DNA from: Wyeomyia smithii
Lineage: Eukaryota; Arthropoda; Insecta; Diptera; Culicidae
Assembly (NCBI RefSeq): GCF_029784165.1
Contig: NC_073696.1
Coordinates: 50,661,315-50,725,314 of the forward strand
DNA length: 64,000 bases
Direction: 5' to 3'
Positions 11,116-20,503 of this stretch are shown piece by piece; position 1 is the stretch's first letter; each line of letters opens with the position of its first letter. A program made the position numbers and the translations under genes. The notes under the pieces are model-generated. The model was not told the origin of the DNA, did no database searches, and saw only the letters and a list, made by a program, of their open reading frames with translations.

Positions 11116-11178
11116 TGGGCTGAGATGAATAATGGAACAGATTCCCTATTGAAATAATTCTCATTTTTCATTGAGCGT

Positions 11179-11232
11179 CCTTCCCGGGATGCCCGGGATG
11201 GCATTTAAGATTCCCGGGATTCCCGAATCCCA
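11179..11232. repeat. CCCGGGA-repeat relic related to the hAT-like element at 24306
   Basis: Three CCCGGGAT/ATTCCCGGG copies within about 55 bp, resembling the subterminal repeats of the element at 24306-25730. No ends or duplication are visible, so this is at most a fragment. Confidence 0.4.
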
Positions 11233-11930
11233 TGTTTGCTCAGAAAATATGATAGAAAATTGACGGTAAATTGGGCAAATGAGAGTGATGAGATAAAAAT
11301 ATCAGTGTTCAGATGAAAATAGAAGCGATTATCTTACGTATTCAAAGTTTCATTCGAATCAAAATGGGTGCATCGAATTTTTGCGAATTTTCAGATCATT
11401 TGGCATGAGTTTCCTGATACAGTAGATTCGTGCAATTTAGTCATTACTTATAAAACAATATTTTTCCTTTTGCATGAACCAATTTGAGTTTCGGAAAGTA
11501 AAACTTGTTTGGAAGTTTCGGGCTGTCTATTTTCTAAATTATTTAAATGATTTATTGTTGAAACTCATCTCAAACTGACGTCTTGAAGATAAACGTACTT
11601 CTAAAAATTGAAACGTTTTGTGAATCTTATGGAAATTTTCTTAGCTCTCGTTCGCATTTCTGTTATTTAGCAATGGGAGTTCTTTACAAAAGTGTATGAT
11701 ATTACTTTATTTGTCCGCAAATACGTAAAATAGAAATAATAATGATAATATCTAGTGGAATGAATTTTGAGCTCGTTCAGATTGAAATATTAGACATTAT
11801 GTTTTTTTTTCACTAATCTATCGAAAAAGCTTATTATCTCTGCCAGTAGAAGGCAACATTCAACTAATTTGCTAAATCGCACTTATACTAAATTACAATT
11901 GAAGGATTTCGAAAATTTTGTACATAGGGT
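11233..11930. other. AT-rich intergenic DNA, nothing recognised
   Basis: No open frame with motif content and no paired terminal repeats were seen between the CCCGGGA relic and the direct repeats that start near 11935. Confidence 0.3.
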
Positions 11931-11934
11931 ACAT

Positions 11935-12330
11935 TAACCAGTAGTGGAGCCCTTTCCTATGCTGGACCACTCGCCAGATTAACTTAATTTACGCGAAAAC
12001 TCGAGAGATTTTAAGAAAACTTTTGTCGAGAAACATCTTATCCGACCAATCTGCATCAGAATCACGAGAAAACGAGTGGTTCTCTATAGAAACGGAGTTT
12101 TTTAACATAAATTGGAATTTATAAGGCAGAACTACCTTGGTCCAACCAAGGTCCTTTCAGTAGACAACCCTGATGATTCATTCTATTGATATAAACTGGA
12201 ATTTATTATAAATTACCCTATAGTGGACCTCTCTCTTATAGTGGACCATCCGTCAGATTATCTCAGTTTATGCTGGAACTCGAGGGATTTTCAGAAAACT
12301 TCCATTGGGAAACATCTTATCCAGCCAATC
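11935..12330. repeat. Pair of about 115-bp direct repeats
   Basis: 11935-12055 and 12215-12330 share AGTGGA(C/G)C, CC(A/G)TC(A)GATTA, CTCGAG(A/G)GATTTT, GAAACATCTTATCC and CCAATCTGCA in the same order and spacing. The intervening 160 bp include two copies of a GGAATTTAT(A/T)A motif. There is no coding potential. They could be neighbouring copies of a short element or an internal duplication. Confidence 0.6.
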
Positions 12331-13006
12331 TGCAGAAACCTAATAAAGCTAGGTCATTTGTGAATGTTCACACAAGTTGGGCGATAAAAAGTCAGTTTCG
12401 TAAAAAAACGACCCAATGATTCCATCGGCCCATAAACCACAGCGAACTGTTGCGAGTCGATGGTTTAATGTCCAATAAAGTAAATTCGGTAACAACACCG
12501 CTAATTGTGGTTTAACTGGGTCGATTATGACGACCATAAAATGGAAGTAATAGACGAAACACTTTTTTCACAGATAATTTGCTTTAAACATAAATTTTTT
12601 CGATTCGTTGATCGTTTGAAAGTCTTTCCATGATAAAATGGCATAGTAAACTGAACCATTTTTACAGTGTCGCTTGGACGCACATGTCAGTGCTCCAAAT
12701 TGTATGGGAATATATTTTATACATTTTACTGCAAAAATTCGAACTAACTGTTGAAATAGAAAAAGCTTCGAAAAATTACTTTGATCAAATTTAACATTTA
12801 ATCTATTTTTAAATACAAAATAAGCTATCATGCACCCAAAGGAAACTTCTGTATGACTTGTAATGACAAACCGCTTCGTTTAATTTTTCGTAGAACTACT
12901 TTAATCATGCTATTACAGTTCAAAAATAGACCGGAGTAAATAACACACTCATGTAGCTCATATGAAACCTTATCCAGTGCCAGTAATAATTTCTCCCCCA
13001 TTGCAG
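12331..13006. other. AT-rich sequence, no gene recognised
   Basis: Overlapping short frames on the minus strand (12349-12537, 12568-12831) are AT-driven and without motifs. The end of the segment (12988-13006) is a pyrimidine stretch followed by CAG, a possible splice acceptor for the candidate exon that follows. Confidence 0.3.
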
Positions 13007-13102
13007 CGCTTGCCACCAACGACGCCGGCTCCAGGGCCGTCGAAGGTCACCCGATTGGTCACGGCATCCGGTAATCGCAAACCGTTTCTGCTTACGCAAT
13101 AG
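13007..13102 (+). CDS. Candidate short terminal coding exon (unconfirmed)
   Basis: TTTCTCCCCCATTGCAG at 12990-13006 is a good 3' splice-site match, and the following 96 bases are open for 31 codons ending in TAG at 13100-13102. The predicted tail begins RLPPTTPAPGPSKVT and ends KPFLLTQ. Local GC content is clearly higher than in the flanks. No matching upstream exon or donor could be assigned and the protein family is unknown. An equally open minus-strand frame overlaps it (12920-13192), so it could be GC-rich regulatory DNA instead. Confidence 0.25.
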   Translation, partial: RLPPTTPAPGPSKVTRLVTASGNRKPFLLTQ

Positions 13103-15382
13103 GGGGTCCAGGACGCGTCTCTTTCGCGCCCGGCTGTTGCTGCTTCTCGAATGATAGCACCGTGTCGAAATTAGTACTTTCTTCTTTTCCACTCTAGAAT
13201 TTATTCGTACACTCTCATTAGTACACCGCTAATGTCAGACTGCAGAGCAGCACGTGGCACTCTCAGCACCGTTAAAGCTAATGAAGAAGGGTCGTTAATC
13301 ACGCGAAAAAATGGGTAAAGTAATTTGCATACCTGAGCTAGGCGGGAAAAAAAGGATGTTTACCTCCTCTATCGCCTATTGGAAGTGATTGGAATGGGGT
13401 TGTTTTTTCCCCAAGACTAAACTCCAGCAGAAAACATTACAGCTGGAATGCTAATTTTTCATGACTTGAAATGAAAATGAAATTACACTTTGCTGGACAG
13501 ACATTTTATCGCATCAAGATAAACGTTATCTCCAGATGCACATGAAATGATTGCCGGGTCCAGGATGCCCCAAATGCCTACCGTAGCCGTCAGTCTGGAG
13601 AAACTGTTTCCGAGCGAAAAACGGTTCCGCAATCCTCCGCCTAGGGTTGCATGTACCGACATATGTTACCACAGTGAAGTACCAGCAAAAAAACGTTATT
13701 CGAAATACAAGGGCACGAAACATGATATGCATAATTAATTCCTTCGTACGTTGGAATATTCGGTCCCGGGCGTAAAGTGAGAAAGGTTCTCTCTGCCGGG
13801 CGTACAATGTCATAGAGCCGCAAAGGTGAGCTCGAGACTGTGGTTTGTGCTTTTAGGATGTTACCCGCAGAGAGCCGCTATCCGACTTGTAATGATACGA
13901 TACATTGTTGTACAACATGTTGTGGGTGGCTGATAAAGGAGCAAATTACATTCGAATACAGGTCCATAAAGATTCAATGAACATCACTACTACGGTGTGT
14001 TACGGTTGGCTAAAGTATCAAATTAAACTCTTCCCGTTTGCCACGTTCCATGTTGGGGTCTAGCCATTTACGAAACAGCAATAGCGTGTCATTCTATGAA
14101 GTACCTTTTGGCTGAGATGTTGTTCCGTCGGGACGAAATGGTTCGATTGTGTTTGAGAAACAGATTAAAGTCCTCCAGCCCGAGCGTTCACCAAAAGCAC
14201 ATCAAATAAAGTCATGCTTTGCGGAAAAAGGTTCCCGCAACACATTGTTGGCAGCCTTTATGCAAATAAAGAATATCGTTGTCAAGAGGGAAAAAAGAAA
14301 ATCCTTTCGAGGGGATATTATTTTGTACCGGGTTTTTGCAATGCCTTGCTCTAAATCTATTCCACTTGTCAAAAAGCTGAAAGCCGATCAGATACTTTGG
14401 CTAAGCCTCTGTTTATGCGATAAAACAAAAGAATCTCACAGTGGGTTACTGTCTATTTGCGGAGCTATTGTACACTTGAATGCATATTTGTGGTTCTAAA
14501 ACCAAGCGCTATCCAAAAATAGGATTGGCTCGGAACATGAATGGAATTTGTGTTCATTCACGACACTCTGTCAGAGTTACAAAACAGAATACCTCCTGGA
14601 GGGGGAAAAACTCCATCGAATCAAGGTCGAACCACGCACACGACGGGATATATCGTGGAGGGTGTTATTTTTTTATAAGAAGATATTTTTTTCTAGAGTT
14701 ATGTTCGGTTACGAATGACTAGTCGTGCGTGTAATGAACTATATGTGACGTCGATGTTTTGCTGCTTCAGTATTGTAGATTTACCTGGTAATACGAATTA
14801 ATTCAATCCAGTGATATAAGTAAAATGATATAAAAAATTCCAAATTGTAACTGAATTCATGCATCACCTTTGTTCGGAGTCGTAGTTAAGTGTACTAGGA
14901 AGTAAACCTTTCGATAAATGCGTATACAAGCGACACAAAGAATCGTGGCCATTACTTACTTCGTGAGGATCATTTGTACCGATAACAAAAATTATTCTGT
15001 ATTGTTTTCATTCTTCGTCTTTTTTTAGGTCGAATCAAACGAATGAATCAATTTATTTGAGCGATTTTCATTGCACAAGTCGTTACATTTCTGTTTCAAT
15101 TCCAGGGGAGTCGGAGAAGTCATTTTGTTAACGAATAATCAAAAAACAATACTTATGAACAATAGAATGTGTATTCACTACCGAATCGCTAGTGGCTTTT
15201 GGCGGAATGTTCCTCATTAAAATGGAATGTGTGTTGACAAATCAGCATAAAATTATGCTAGAAATAAATTCTACGGAAAAATATCCAACAAATATGCATG
15301 CCATTGTTGTTACTTTGTGAAAAAAATCAATGAGAATAATCCCGTTCACATCCTAAAAACTGATGCCATGATGTTTTGAAGT
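13103..15382. other. Low-repeat intergenic or intronic DNA with GC-richer patches
   Basis: No transposon signature was seen. Small frames such as 14149-14499 (plus) have no recognisable motifs. Patches at 13540-13860 and 14100-14660 are less AT-rich than their surroundings and may be regulatory. AAATTATGCTAGAAATAAAT near 15250 recurs near 19740 and 20505, marking a dispersed repeat. Confidence 0.3.
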
Positions 15383-15760
15383 AGAATACTTCTCTCAGGA
15401 AGTTCGGCTACATAGGGATGTGAAATGAAAATCTAAAACTGAAAAAAAGTGAAAAATATGTCCAATTTCAAATGCTAATAAATCGGTTAGTATTCGATGG
15501 ATTTCCTTCGTTCTTGCAGCAATAGATTGGAAAATCTTCTAAGATTCGTCCCAGAATAAGATAATTGTAATTTTATTATTCACACTATTGTACTATTGAA
15601 AATAGCCAAGCCTTGTCAAAAAGAAAAATTCGACCTCTGATTGGTCGTTATATGCTTGCTACCCAAGCACGGTCGACAGGATCATATACCTTGCAATTGA
15701 AAACATGCTATTTGGCCTATATAAGAGCCTGTTTCAGCCGGAGCCACTCATAATAGTTCT
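15383..15760 (+). promoter_or_regulatory. Repeated promoter block 1: inverted CCAAT and TATA box
   Basis: ATTGG (15640-15644, CCAAT on the other strand) is followed 78 bases later by TATATAAG (15718-15725). The block from AGAATACTTCTCTCAGG at 15383 to the TATA box recurs at 18076-18411 with nearly identical order and spacing (79 bases between ATTGG and TATATAAG). CGACC and GGTCG flank the CCAAT box as an inverted pair, with a further CACGGTCG downstream. TATA plus an inverted CCAAT box is common in replication-dependent histone promoters, and a histone-type stem-loop lies about 210 bases downstream (15933). No histone frame lies between them. Confidence 0.55.
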
Positions 15761-15932
15761 AGACAGCGACAACAGCAGTCGTCCTTCCTTAGCAGCAGCA
15801 CTAGCTCTGTGGTTGGTCACCACGTCTCAGGAGCAGCGCTGTTTTTCTCAGCGTGTGTCGCCAGACAGCCATTATTCCCCCCGCGTTGGGGCAGCATGAA
15901 GATTGCATGAAATCCAATTTTGGAAATCAAAA

Positions 15933-15948
15933 TGCCTTTTTGAAGGCA
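15933..15948 (+). promoter_or_regulatory. Histone-type 3' stem-loop, copy 1
   Basis: TGCCTT-TTTG-AAGGCA: six perfect base pairs and a four-base loop, preceded by ATCAAAA and followed by AATAAAC. The geometry is that of the metazoan histone mRNA 3' hairpin bound by SLBP. Fifteen to twenty bases downstream is CATTGAAAGTTAA, similar to the purine-rich element that pairs with U7 snRNA. The loop (UUUG) departs from the usual UUUC or UUUU. Confidence 0.45.
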
Positions 15949-16153
15949 AATAAACAAGTCATTGAAAGTTAATAATTTTTGTCAACGCAAGCAAGTATTC
16001 TGTGTTGCATCCTAGCAATTTAAATTTGTCGCACCCGTCTAATTTACTGAATGTGAAATAGCTTCCACAGTGCATGTTGTCCATGTATCTTAATTCCCCC
16101 AATGTTAGGGCAGCTCAAAGGTTGTAATTAGCAACCGATTTTGAACAGCAAAA

Positions 16154-16169
16154 TGCTTTTTTAAAGGTA
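16154..16169 (+). promoter_or_regulatory. Histone-type 3' stem-loop, copy 2 (weaker)
   Basis: TGCTTT-TTTA-AAGGTA: six pairs, two of them G:U, with a four-base loop. The context (CAGCAAAA before, AATAAAAAAATAATTGAAGG after) matches copy 1, as does the following GTTAATAATTTCTGG. Upstream, GGGCAGCTCAAAGGTTG resembles GGGGCAGCATGAAGATTG of copy 1, so the whole unit is duplicated. Confidence 0.4.
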
Positions 16170-16899
16170 AATAAAAAAATAATTGAAGGTTAATAATTTC
16201 TGGCATCAACACAAGCAGACATTCTGTGCGGGATGCAATCAAATTCTGTTGTAGTTGTCTAATTTTCACTTTATTTAGTAAACACCCCACTGTAGGGGCA
16301 GCGCAAAGGCTGCGATCAGCATAACCGACATTGAATAATAAACCAGCTGCCCTGTTAGAACGCATTCACAAAAGTAGTTAGTTCGACTATGCAGAGCTAA
16401 TATGAAGTCGATTCAATCAATCAGCATAAACAGAATTTCGTCGTCTCCCAGCCGCCAAGTTGCAACATGATGCAACACGCAACAGCGAGCAAACGAAATC
16501 GCTTGATGTTACAAACCGCAATAAGATACGGGTTAAAACCGTTGCGTGTGTGAGAGCGCCATCGGTGTTTATTCGCTGGATACACTATCTACTGTCTACT
16601 GAACGCAATAATCTGCTTACATGCGACATGGGGACGGGAACATTTTCTTCAACCAAGCTGCACAACACGACACAAAACATGTTATTTTGTTGCTTCAATG
16701 AGAGTGCTATCGGTCCGGCTCGACAGAATGTTCACAAGAAATCATTTTTGTGCAGCCGTGCTACGAAATTGAGGAAAAACTTTAGAAACTGAAAAAAGAG
16801 GTGGAGCTTATCCAATGATCGCTCTGAACCAGAATGAAGTCACACATATTCTTCAAGTTATATCATTCCACCACGTACGTAAAATAATTCATTCCTATT
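16170..16899. other. Interval inside the stem-loop unit array
   Basis: Holds a third partial unit near 16290 (GGGGCAGCGCAAAGGCTG) without a recognisable stem-loop, then sequence with an unassigned frame at 16460-16792 (110 codons, plus). That frame has no motif and is probably chance. Confidence 0.3.
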
Positions 16900-16995
16900 T
16901 TCATCCCTATTTAAGAGCCTGTTTCAGTCGAAGCCGCTCATAGTAGTTCTGAACAGCGACGACAGCAGTCCTCCCTTAGCAGCAGCGGGAGCGAG
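16900..16995 (+). promoter_or_regulatory. Repeated promoter block 2 (TATTTAAG variant)
   Basis: TATTTAAG at 16908-16915 is followed by AGCCTGTTTCAG, CCGCTCATAGTAGTTCTG and ACAGCGACGACAGCAGTC, nearly identical to the 45 bases after the TATA box of block 1 (15725-15783). The conserved post-TATA segment presumably includes the transcription start. The upstream CCAAT part is not conserved here. Confidence 0.5.
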
Positions 16996-17020
16996 CAGTG
17001 GGTACCATCGATAGCGGATA

Positions 17021-17215
17021 GCGGCCACAACTGTGGCATGGCTGCGAATAAGCGTAGCAGTTTCAGCGGATCTCACCATCGATAGCAGCAGGGCCAGCAG
17101 ATGCAGGTACAGCGGATACCAATGGCGGCCACAACTGTGGCATGGCTACGGATAGCGTTGCAGTTGCTCAGCAGTTGGGCCAGCGTATAGCGGCCACAAC
17201 TGTGGCATGGCTATG
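17021..17215 (+). repeat. Three copies of a hairpin-forming 23-bp motif in the unit body
   Basis: GCGGCCACAACTGTGGCATG followed by GCT occurs at 17021, 17125 and 17190. Each copy can fold as GCCACA/TGTGGC with a two-base loop. Between them run GATAGCG, GCAGCAG and GGGCCAGC repeats. The region would be transcribed from block 2 and ends, after a MITE insertion, at the stem-loop at 17616. No long frame is kept across it, so it looks non-coding. Confidence 0.6.
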
Positions 17216-17371
17216 CATAGCGTAGCTGTTGCAGCGGGTATATCAGCATCGATAGTAGCAGGTCAGCTGATGCAACGACACTCCCTTCACTAAAATGCTG
17301 TTTCAGTGTGGTAGCGGGAAGCATCAGCAGCAGGCTTGCATGAAGTGAATACATCAGCCAGCAACTTTCTC

Positions 17372-17523
17372 TAAGGCCTCTGCCATAGTAGACGCGAAAA
17401 GCGGCGCGAACCGATTCGCTCGGCCGTAGGTTGATGTACAGCTCTACTGATGGCTGTACATTAACCTACAGCTGAGCGAATCGGTTCGCGTCGGTTTTCG
17501 CGTCTATTATGGCAGAGGCCTAA
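17372..17523. mobile_element. 146-bp foldback MITE with TAA duplications (PIF/Harbinger-like)
   Basis: Element 17375-17520 is almost entirely a hairpin: GGCCTCTGCCATAGTAGACG on the left mirrors CGTCTATTATGGCAGAGGCC on the right, and the arms continue inward through ACCGATTCGCT to a short spacer. TAA lies on both sides (17372-17374 and 17521-17523), the 3-bp TWA duplication of PIF/Harbinger elements. It is inserted in the body of a stem-loop unit. No transposase. Confidence 0.75.
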
Positions 17524-17615
17524 TGGGAAAGTTGTATCAGTTTGTTCAGAAGAATATTATTGTCGGTAATATTACAGAGATGCGATTGCGTAAATCCGAT
17601 TTTGAGTTGAACAAT

Positions 17616-17631
17616 TGTTCTTTTGAGAACA
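17616..17631 (+). promoter_or_regulatory. Histone-type 3' stem-loop, copy 3
   Basis: TGTTCT-TTTG-AGAACA: six perfect pairs and a four-base loop, in the context TTGAACAAT before and AATAACACAC after. TTATTTGAAGAGTTAATAG follows, a purine-rich GAAGAG tract at the distance of a histone downstream element. Upstream, ACAGAGATGCGATT is shared with copies 4 and 5. Relative to copy 1 the stem differs at positions that change together on both arms. Confidence 0.5.
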
Positions 17632-18026
17632 AATAACACACTTATTTGAAGAGTTAATAGCTTTTGGTGCCAATAGCAGTATAGTGACAGCCTCAGCGGT
17701 AGATGCAGATGCAGCCGGTACTTCCCTGAGGCCGATGTAAAGGTAAATGGGAGCAGCACGGCGAAACAGTTCGGGTTATGCTTAGACGCGCGTCATTTCT
17801 CGTTGTTGATATTCCTCACACGAAACGACGCGCTTTCGTATGATTGCGGTGGTATTAGCGGTAGCATTAGCATAAGCATTTGCCAACACTTCCTCCAGTA
17901 AAGCCGTGTCTAGTTTTTAATGTGAAAACACCTTTCTCATTGTGTTGACCGTGCGCCTTAGTCCTCACTATCAATGTAACACAGAGATGTAAGATAAACA
18001 CTACATCCTATGATAAATTGAACAAT
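17632..18026. other. Body of a further stem-loop unit
   Basis: GTGAAAACACCTTTCTCATTGTG (17919-17941) aligns with GTGAAAACAGCTTTTCACTGTG near 47979 in the second cluster, showing that the two clusters share more than the hairpin. No open frame of note and no histone-like translation was found. Confidence 0.4.
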
Positions 18027-18042
18027 TGTTCTTATAAGGACA
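18027..18042 (+). promoter_or_regulatory. Histone-type 3' stem-loop, copy 4
   Basis: TGTTCT-TATA-AGGACA: six pairs including one G:U and a four-base loop, preceded by AAATTGAACAAT and followed by ACAAATGAATTAATGAAGAT. AACACAGAGATG upstream matches copies 3 and 5. A decayed copy (ATTGAACAACTGAAATCTGAAGAACACAAAT, split by changes) is present near 18450. Confidence 0.45.
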
Positions 18043-18075
18043 ACAAATGAATTAATGAAGATTTAATTTTGAATT

Positions 18076-18415
18076 AGAATACTTCTCTCAGGAAGTTCGG
18101 CTACATAGGGATGTAAAATGTAAATCTAAAACTGAAAAAAGTGAGAAAAATTTCAAATGCTAATAAATCGGTTAGTTTTCGATGGATTTCCTTCGTTTTT
18201 GCAGCAATCGATTAGAAAATCTTTTAAGATTCCTACCAAATGCATGAAATTGCAATTTAATCATTCCAACTATTGTACTATTGAAAACTCTTAAGCCTTG
18301 TCAAAAGACAAAATTCGACCTCAGATTGGTCGTTATACCGCGCTTTCCCAAGCACGGTCGGCAGAGTCATGGACCTAGTAAATTGGGAATGCATCATTTG
18401 GCCTATATAAGAGCT
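18076..18415 (+). promoter_or_regulatory. Repeated promoter block 3: inverted CCAAT and TATA box
   Basis: A near-copy of 15383-15730, with ATTGG at 18325-18329 and TATATAAG at 18404-18411 (79 bases apart, against 78 in block 1). Downstream, the transcribed body is almost absent: a decayed stem-loop context begins about 35 bases after the TATA box. This unit has therefore lost its body or had it deleted. Confidence 0.55.
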
Positions 18416-18589
18416 TCATCAGATAATAAACAAACATTTCATCGGATATTAAATTGAACAACTGAAATCTGAAGAACACAAATGATTATTTGAAGAGTTA
18501 ATATTTTCTCGTTTTGTGCTATAATCCAAATTATCTTCATCTACATGCATACTCTGACTATTATTACGTGTTTGCGTCGCTTAGTGTAT

Positions 18590-18750
18590 GGCTACGGTCA
18601 TGCAGAACGCAAATAACGGCGCGATGCGATTCGGCAAGACAAAATCTGTTGAAATGTATACCTCTACTTCGCCTTAAAAAGAGCTGTACATTTCACCACG
18701 GTAAGGCGAATCGCATCGCGCCGGCATTCGCGTTCTGCATAACCGTAGCC
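18590..18750. mobile_element. 161-bp foldback element
   Basis: GGCTACGGTCATGCAGAACGC at the left is mirrored by GCGTTCTGCATAACCGTAGCC at the right; matching continues through GGCGCGATGCGATTCG. The arms are about 45 bp with a few mismatches. Its size and structure are similar to those of the MITE at 17375-17520, but the sequence differs. The flanks (TAT and TTT) do not give a clear duplication. Confidence 0.6.
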
Positions 18751-19163
18751 TTTGTTCCGTTCCCGTTTAATGATGTCGTATTAAATGTGCATATTACAAT
18801 TCGGCAGCACTTCAACTTCTCATTTGCACAAAATTTAAAAATATCCAATGAACTTCATTCAAAATATCAGACAAAAAGAAATTACAATACTGCCAATGAA
18901 CGGTCAACGTTTATTTACTAGAAAAAATGACTGACACGCAAGCAGCCAGGTTATCTTTCTTTTAAAAGTATTCTACTTCAACCTTGCGGTCGTGGCTTTG
19001 CATACAACCTTCTTGTGATTTTTTTAGTTATAAAATAAGTTGAACGTTGAAGGTTATTTCAAATTTTGGTATAATATAAGATATAATTTGCTTATTAAAT
19101 TACAGATGTGTTTCTGAGGCGCAATAGTGCTTTTACAAATAGTGCTTACCACTTTGTTAAAAA
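18751..19163. other. AT-rich spacer, nothing recognised
   Basis: The tail of a 135-codon frame (18514-18921) that runs through the foldback element is the only open reading; it has no motif and is probably fortuitous. Confidence 0.3.
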
Positions 19164-19408
19164 ATATCTAGAATTAAAAGCAAAGCAAAGCCTTGGTGCT
19201 ACATTCCGATTCGGAGCTTGACCTTCTGTTTACTATACACAGACTTCGCTGCCAACCGTTAAGTGTACAGGACAATTGCGGGGCTAGCGCTACGATCCTA
19301 CTGACACTAACAGTCTCTCCCGAGTCAAGACTCGAACCTACGACGACTGGCTTGTTAGGCCAGCATCGTATCTCGAGACCAGCTGAGGAGGCATCATATC
19401 TAAAATTA
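19164..19408 (-). mobile_element. Feilai-type tRNA-derived SINE
   Basis: On the minus strand the element starts near 19395 with CAGCTGGTCTCGAGATACGA, a tRNA-like head, followed by a box B match GGTTCGAGTCT, then GGGAGAGACTGTTAGTGTCA, CCCCGCAATTGTCCTGTACA and a tail of (GCAAA/GCTTT)-type short repeats at 19177-19192. This order matches the Feilai SINE family known from Aedes. Imperfect 13-bp flanks ATATCTAGAATTA (19164-19176) and ATATCTAAAATTA (19396-19408) look like the target-site duplication. SINEs are moved by LINE machinery. Confidence 0.85.
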
Positions 19409-19914
19409 ATTCTCTTAAAAATCATCACTGCGTTTTTTTCTAACTGTTTTAAACGAACTTTTAAATCCAAGAACTTGGTGTCAGAACTTATGTCTGAGGT
19501 GCAATGATTCTCGGTTCTTTGCTTATATACCTAAGAAAAGATATTGAAAATCCTGTTGAAAATCATCATTGATTTTCCCAGAACTTAGTCACTTGAATGT
19601 TTTTGACTTATTTATATGAAATTAAAACAAATTTAAAGGATTTAGTTTGTTTTGAATTTACTCATCAACATTGTTGTGAATTTTGTGTGTTTATCCAACA
19701 TTTTTTGAAAATTCTTAATATTTTATATATCGTCACAAAATAATGCTAGAAATAAGTTCTATGAAATTTTTTGTTCTATTTCTATTTCTCAAAACCAGTT
19801 GTTTGTACCCCATTGCAGTTTTTGAATATTGAGGTGTAATGAATGCACATTTTCTGGGTTAAACATTTTTGATCAGTTGAATATCTAGGGAAATGTGCAT
19901 TATACAGTTCTCAA
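19409..19914. other. Spacer with a dispersed-repeat segment near 19740
   Basis: ATGCTAGAAATAAGTTCTAT (19742-19761) resembles segments near 15253 and 20506, so part of this spacer belongs to a low-copy repeat. No gene was seen. Confidence 0.3.
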
Positions 19915-20503
19915 AGGTAATCAATGAGAATTATCAACCAAATTGATTCTATTGAACACTATCAATTTCTGAAAAAAGTTACAAACTATGCTAGGGCCCG
20001 AGGAATACAATCCAACGGCCCGGTGCGTGATATTCTGGGTGGGCGAGACTTACCGTGCATGCAGCTCATTTACGGATACTTGAAAACCATCAAAGTTCCG
20101 ATTTAATGGTCTTTTTGTCTTTTTAGAATGAAAATCGAACACACACAGCTAGTAAAATCACCATCAATCATAAACGCCCCATGCTGCAATATCGCTGTTG
20201 AGCAACACGTATTCACCACTTCATCTGCTGAAACACACGAGTTCATGAACACCAGTAACAACTGTTTTTCCAATAGTTTTATATTAAATTGATTAGTCCT
20301 CAAATAGCTTTAATTAATAATTGTATCTCCCCTCCTCTCACCTTAAATCCCCACTAGTTCGTAGTCGGCCGCGAGAAATAAAAAAAGACCTCCCTCCTTT
20401 CCCTTTCTAATCTTATCTTAATTGAAATTGTATCTGGCTCAGTTAAACATACAATGTATAGTGCCGTGTCAAATATACTATTATTGATTAAAAAAAAAAA
20501 AAA
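19915..20503 (+). mobile_element. 5'-truncated LINE: ORF2 C-terminus, 3' UTR and poly(A)
   Basis: An open frame (19924-20106) ends RDLPCMQLIYGYLKTIKVPI, a pattern seen at the C-terminus of several insect LINE ORF2 proteins. A 3' UTR of about 385 bp follows, containing AGTGCCGTGTCAAATA, and closes with a 13-base A run at 20491-20503. The 5' junction is not defined. The clade is uncertain. The assignment rests on the stop, UTR and poly(A) architecture more than on the short peptide. Confidence 0.5.

Larger units (their letters stand above)
9770..11145 (-). mobile_element. Right half of a 1-kb TIR element (same family as 49324-50340), itself interrupted
   Basis: From 9770 the sequence matches the reverse complement of 49324-50340, for example GGTAACCTAGGTAA near 9850 and AATTTAGAGCTTTTAAGTGA near 10240. 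It ends at about 11122-11145 with GAGATGAATAATGGAACAG, a decayed terminal repeat. The family has no coding capacity. A separate element (10398-11110) is inserted near its right end. A third, partial copy lies at 41219-41410. Confidence 0.65.
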
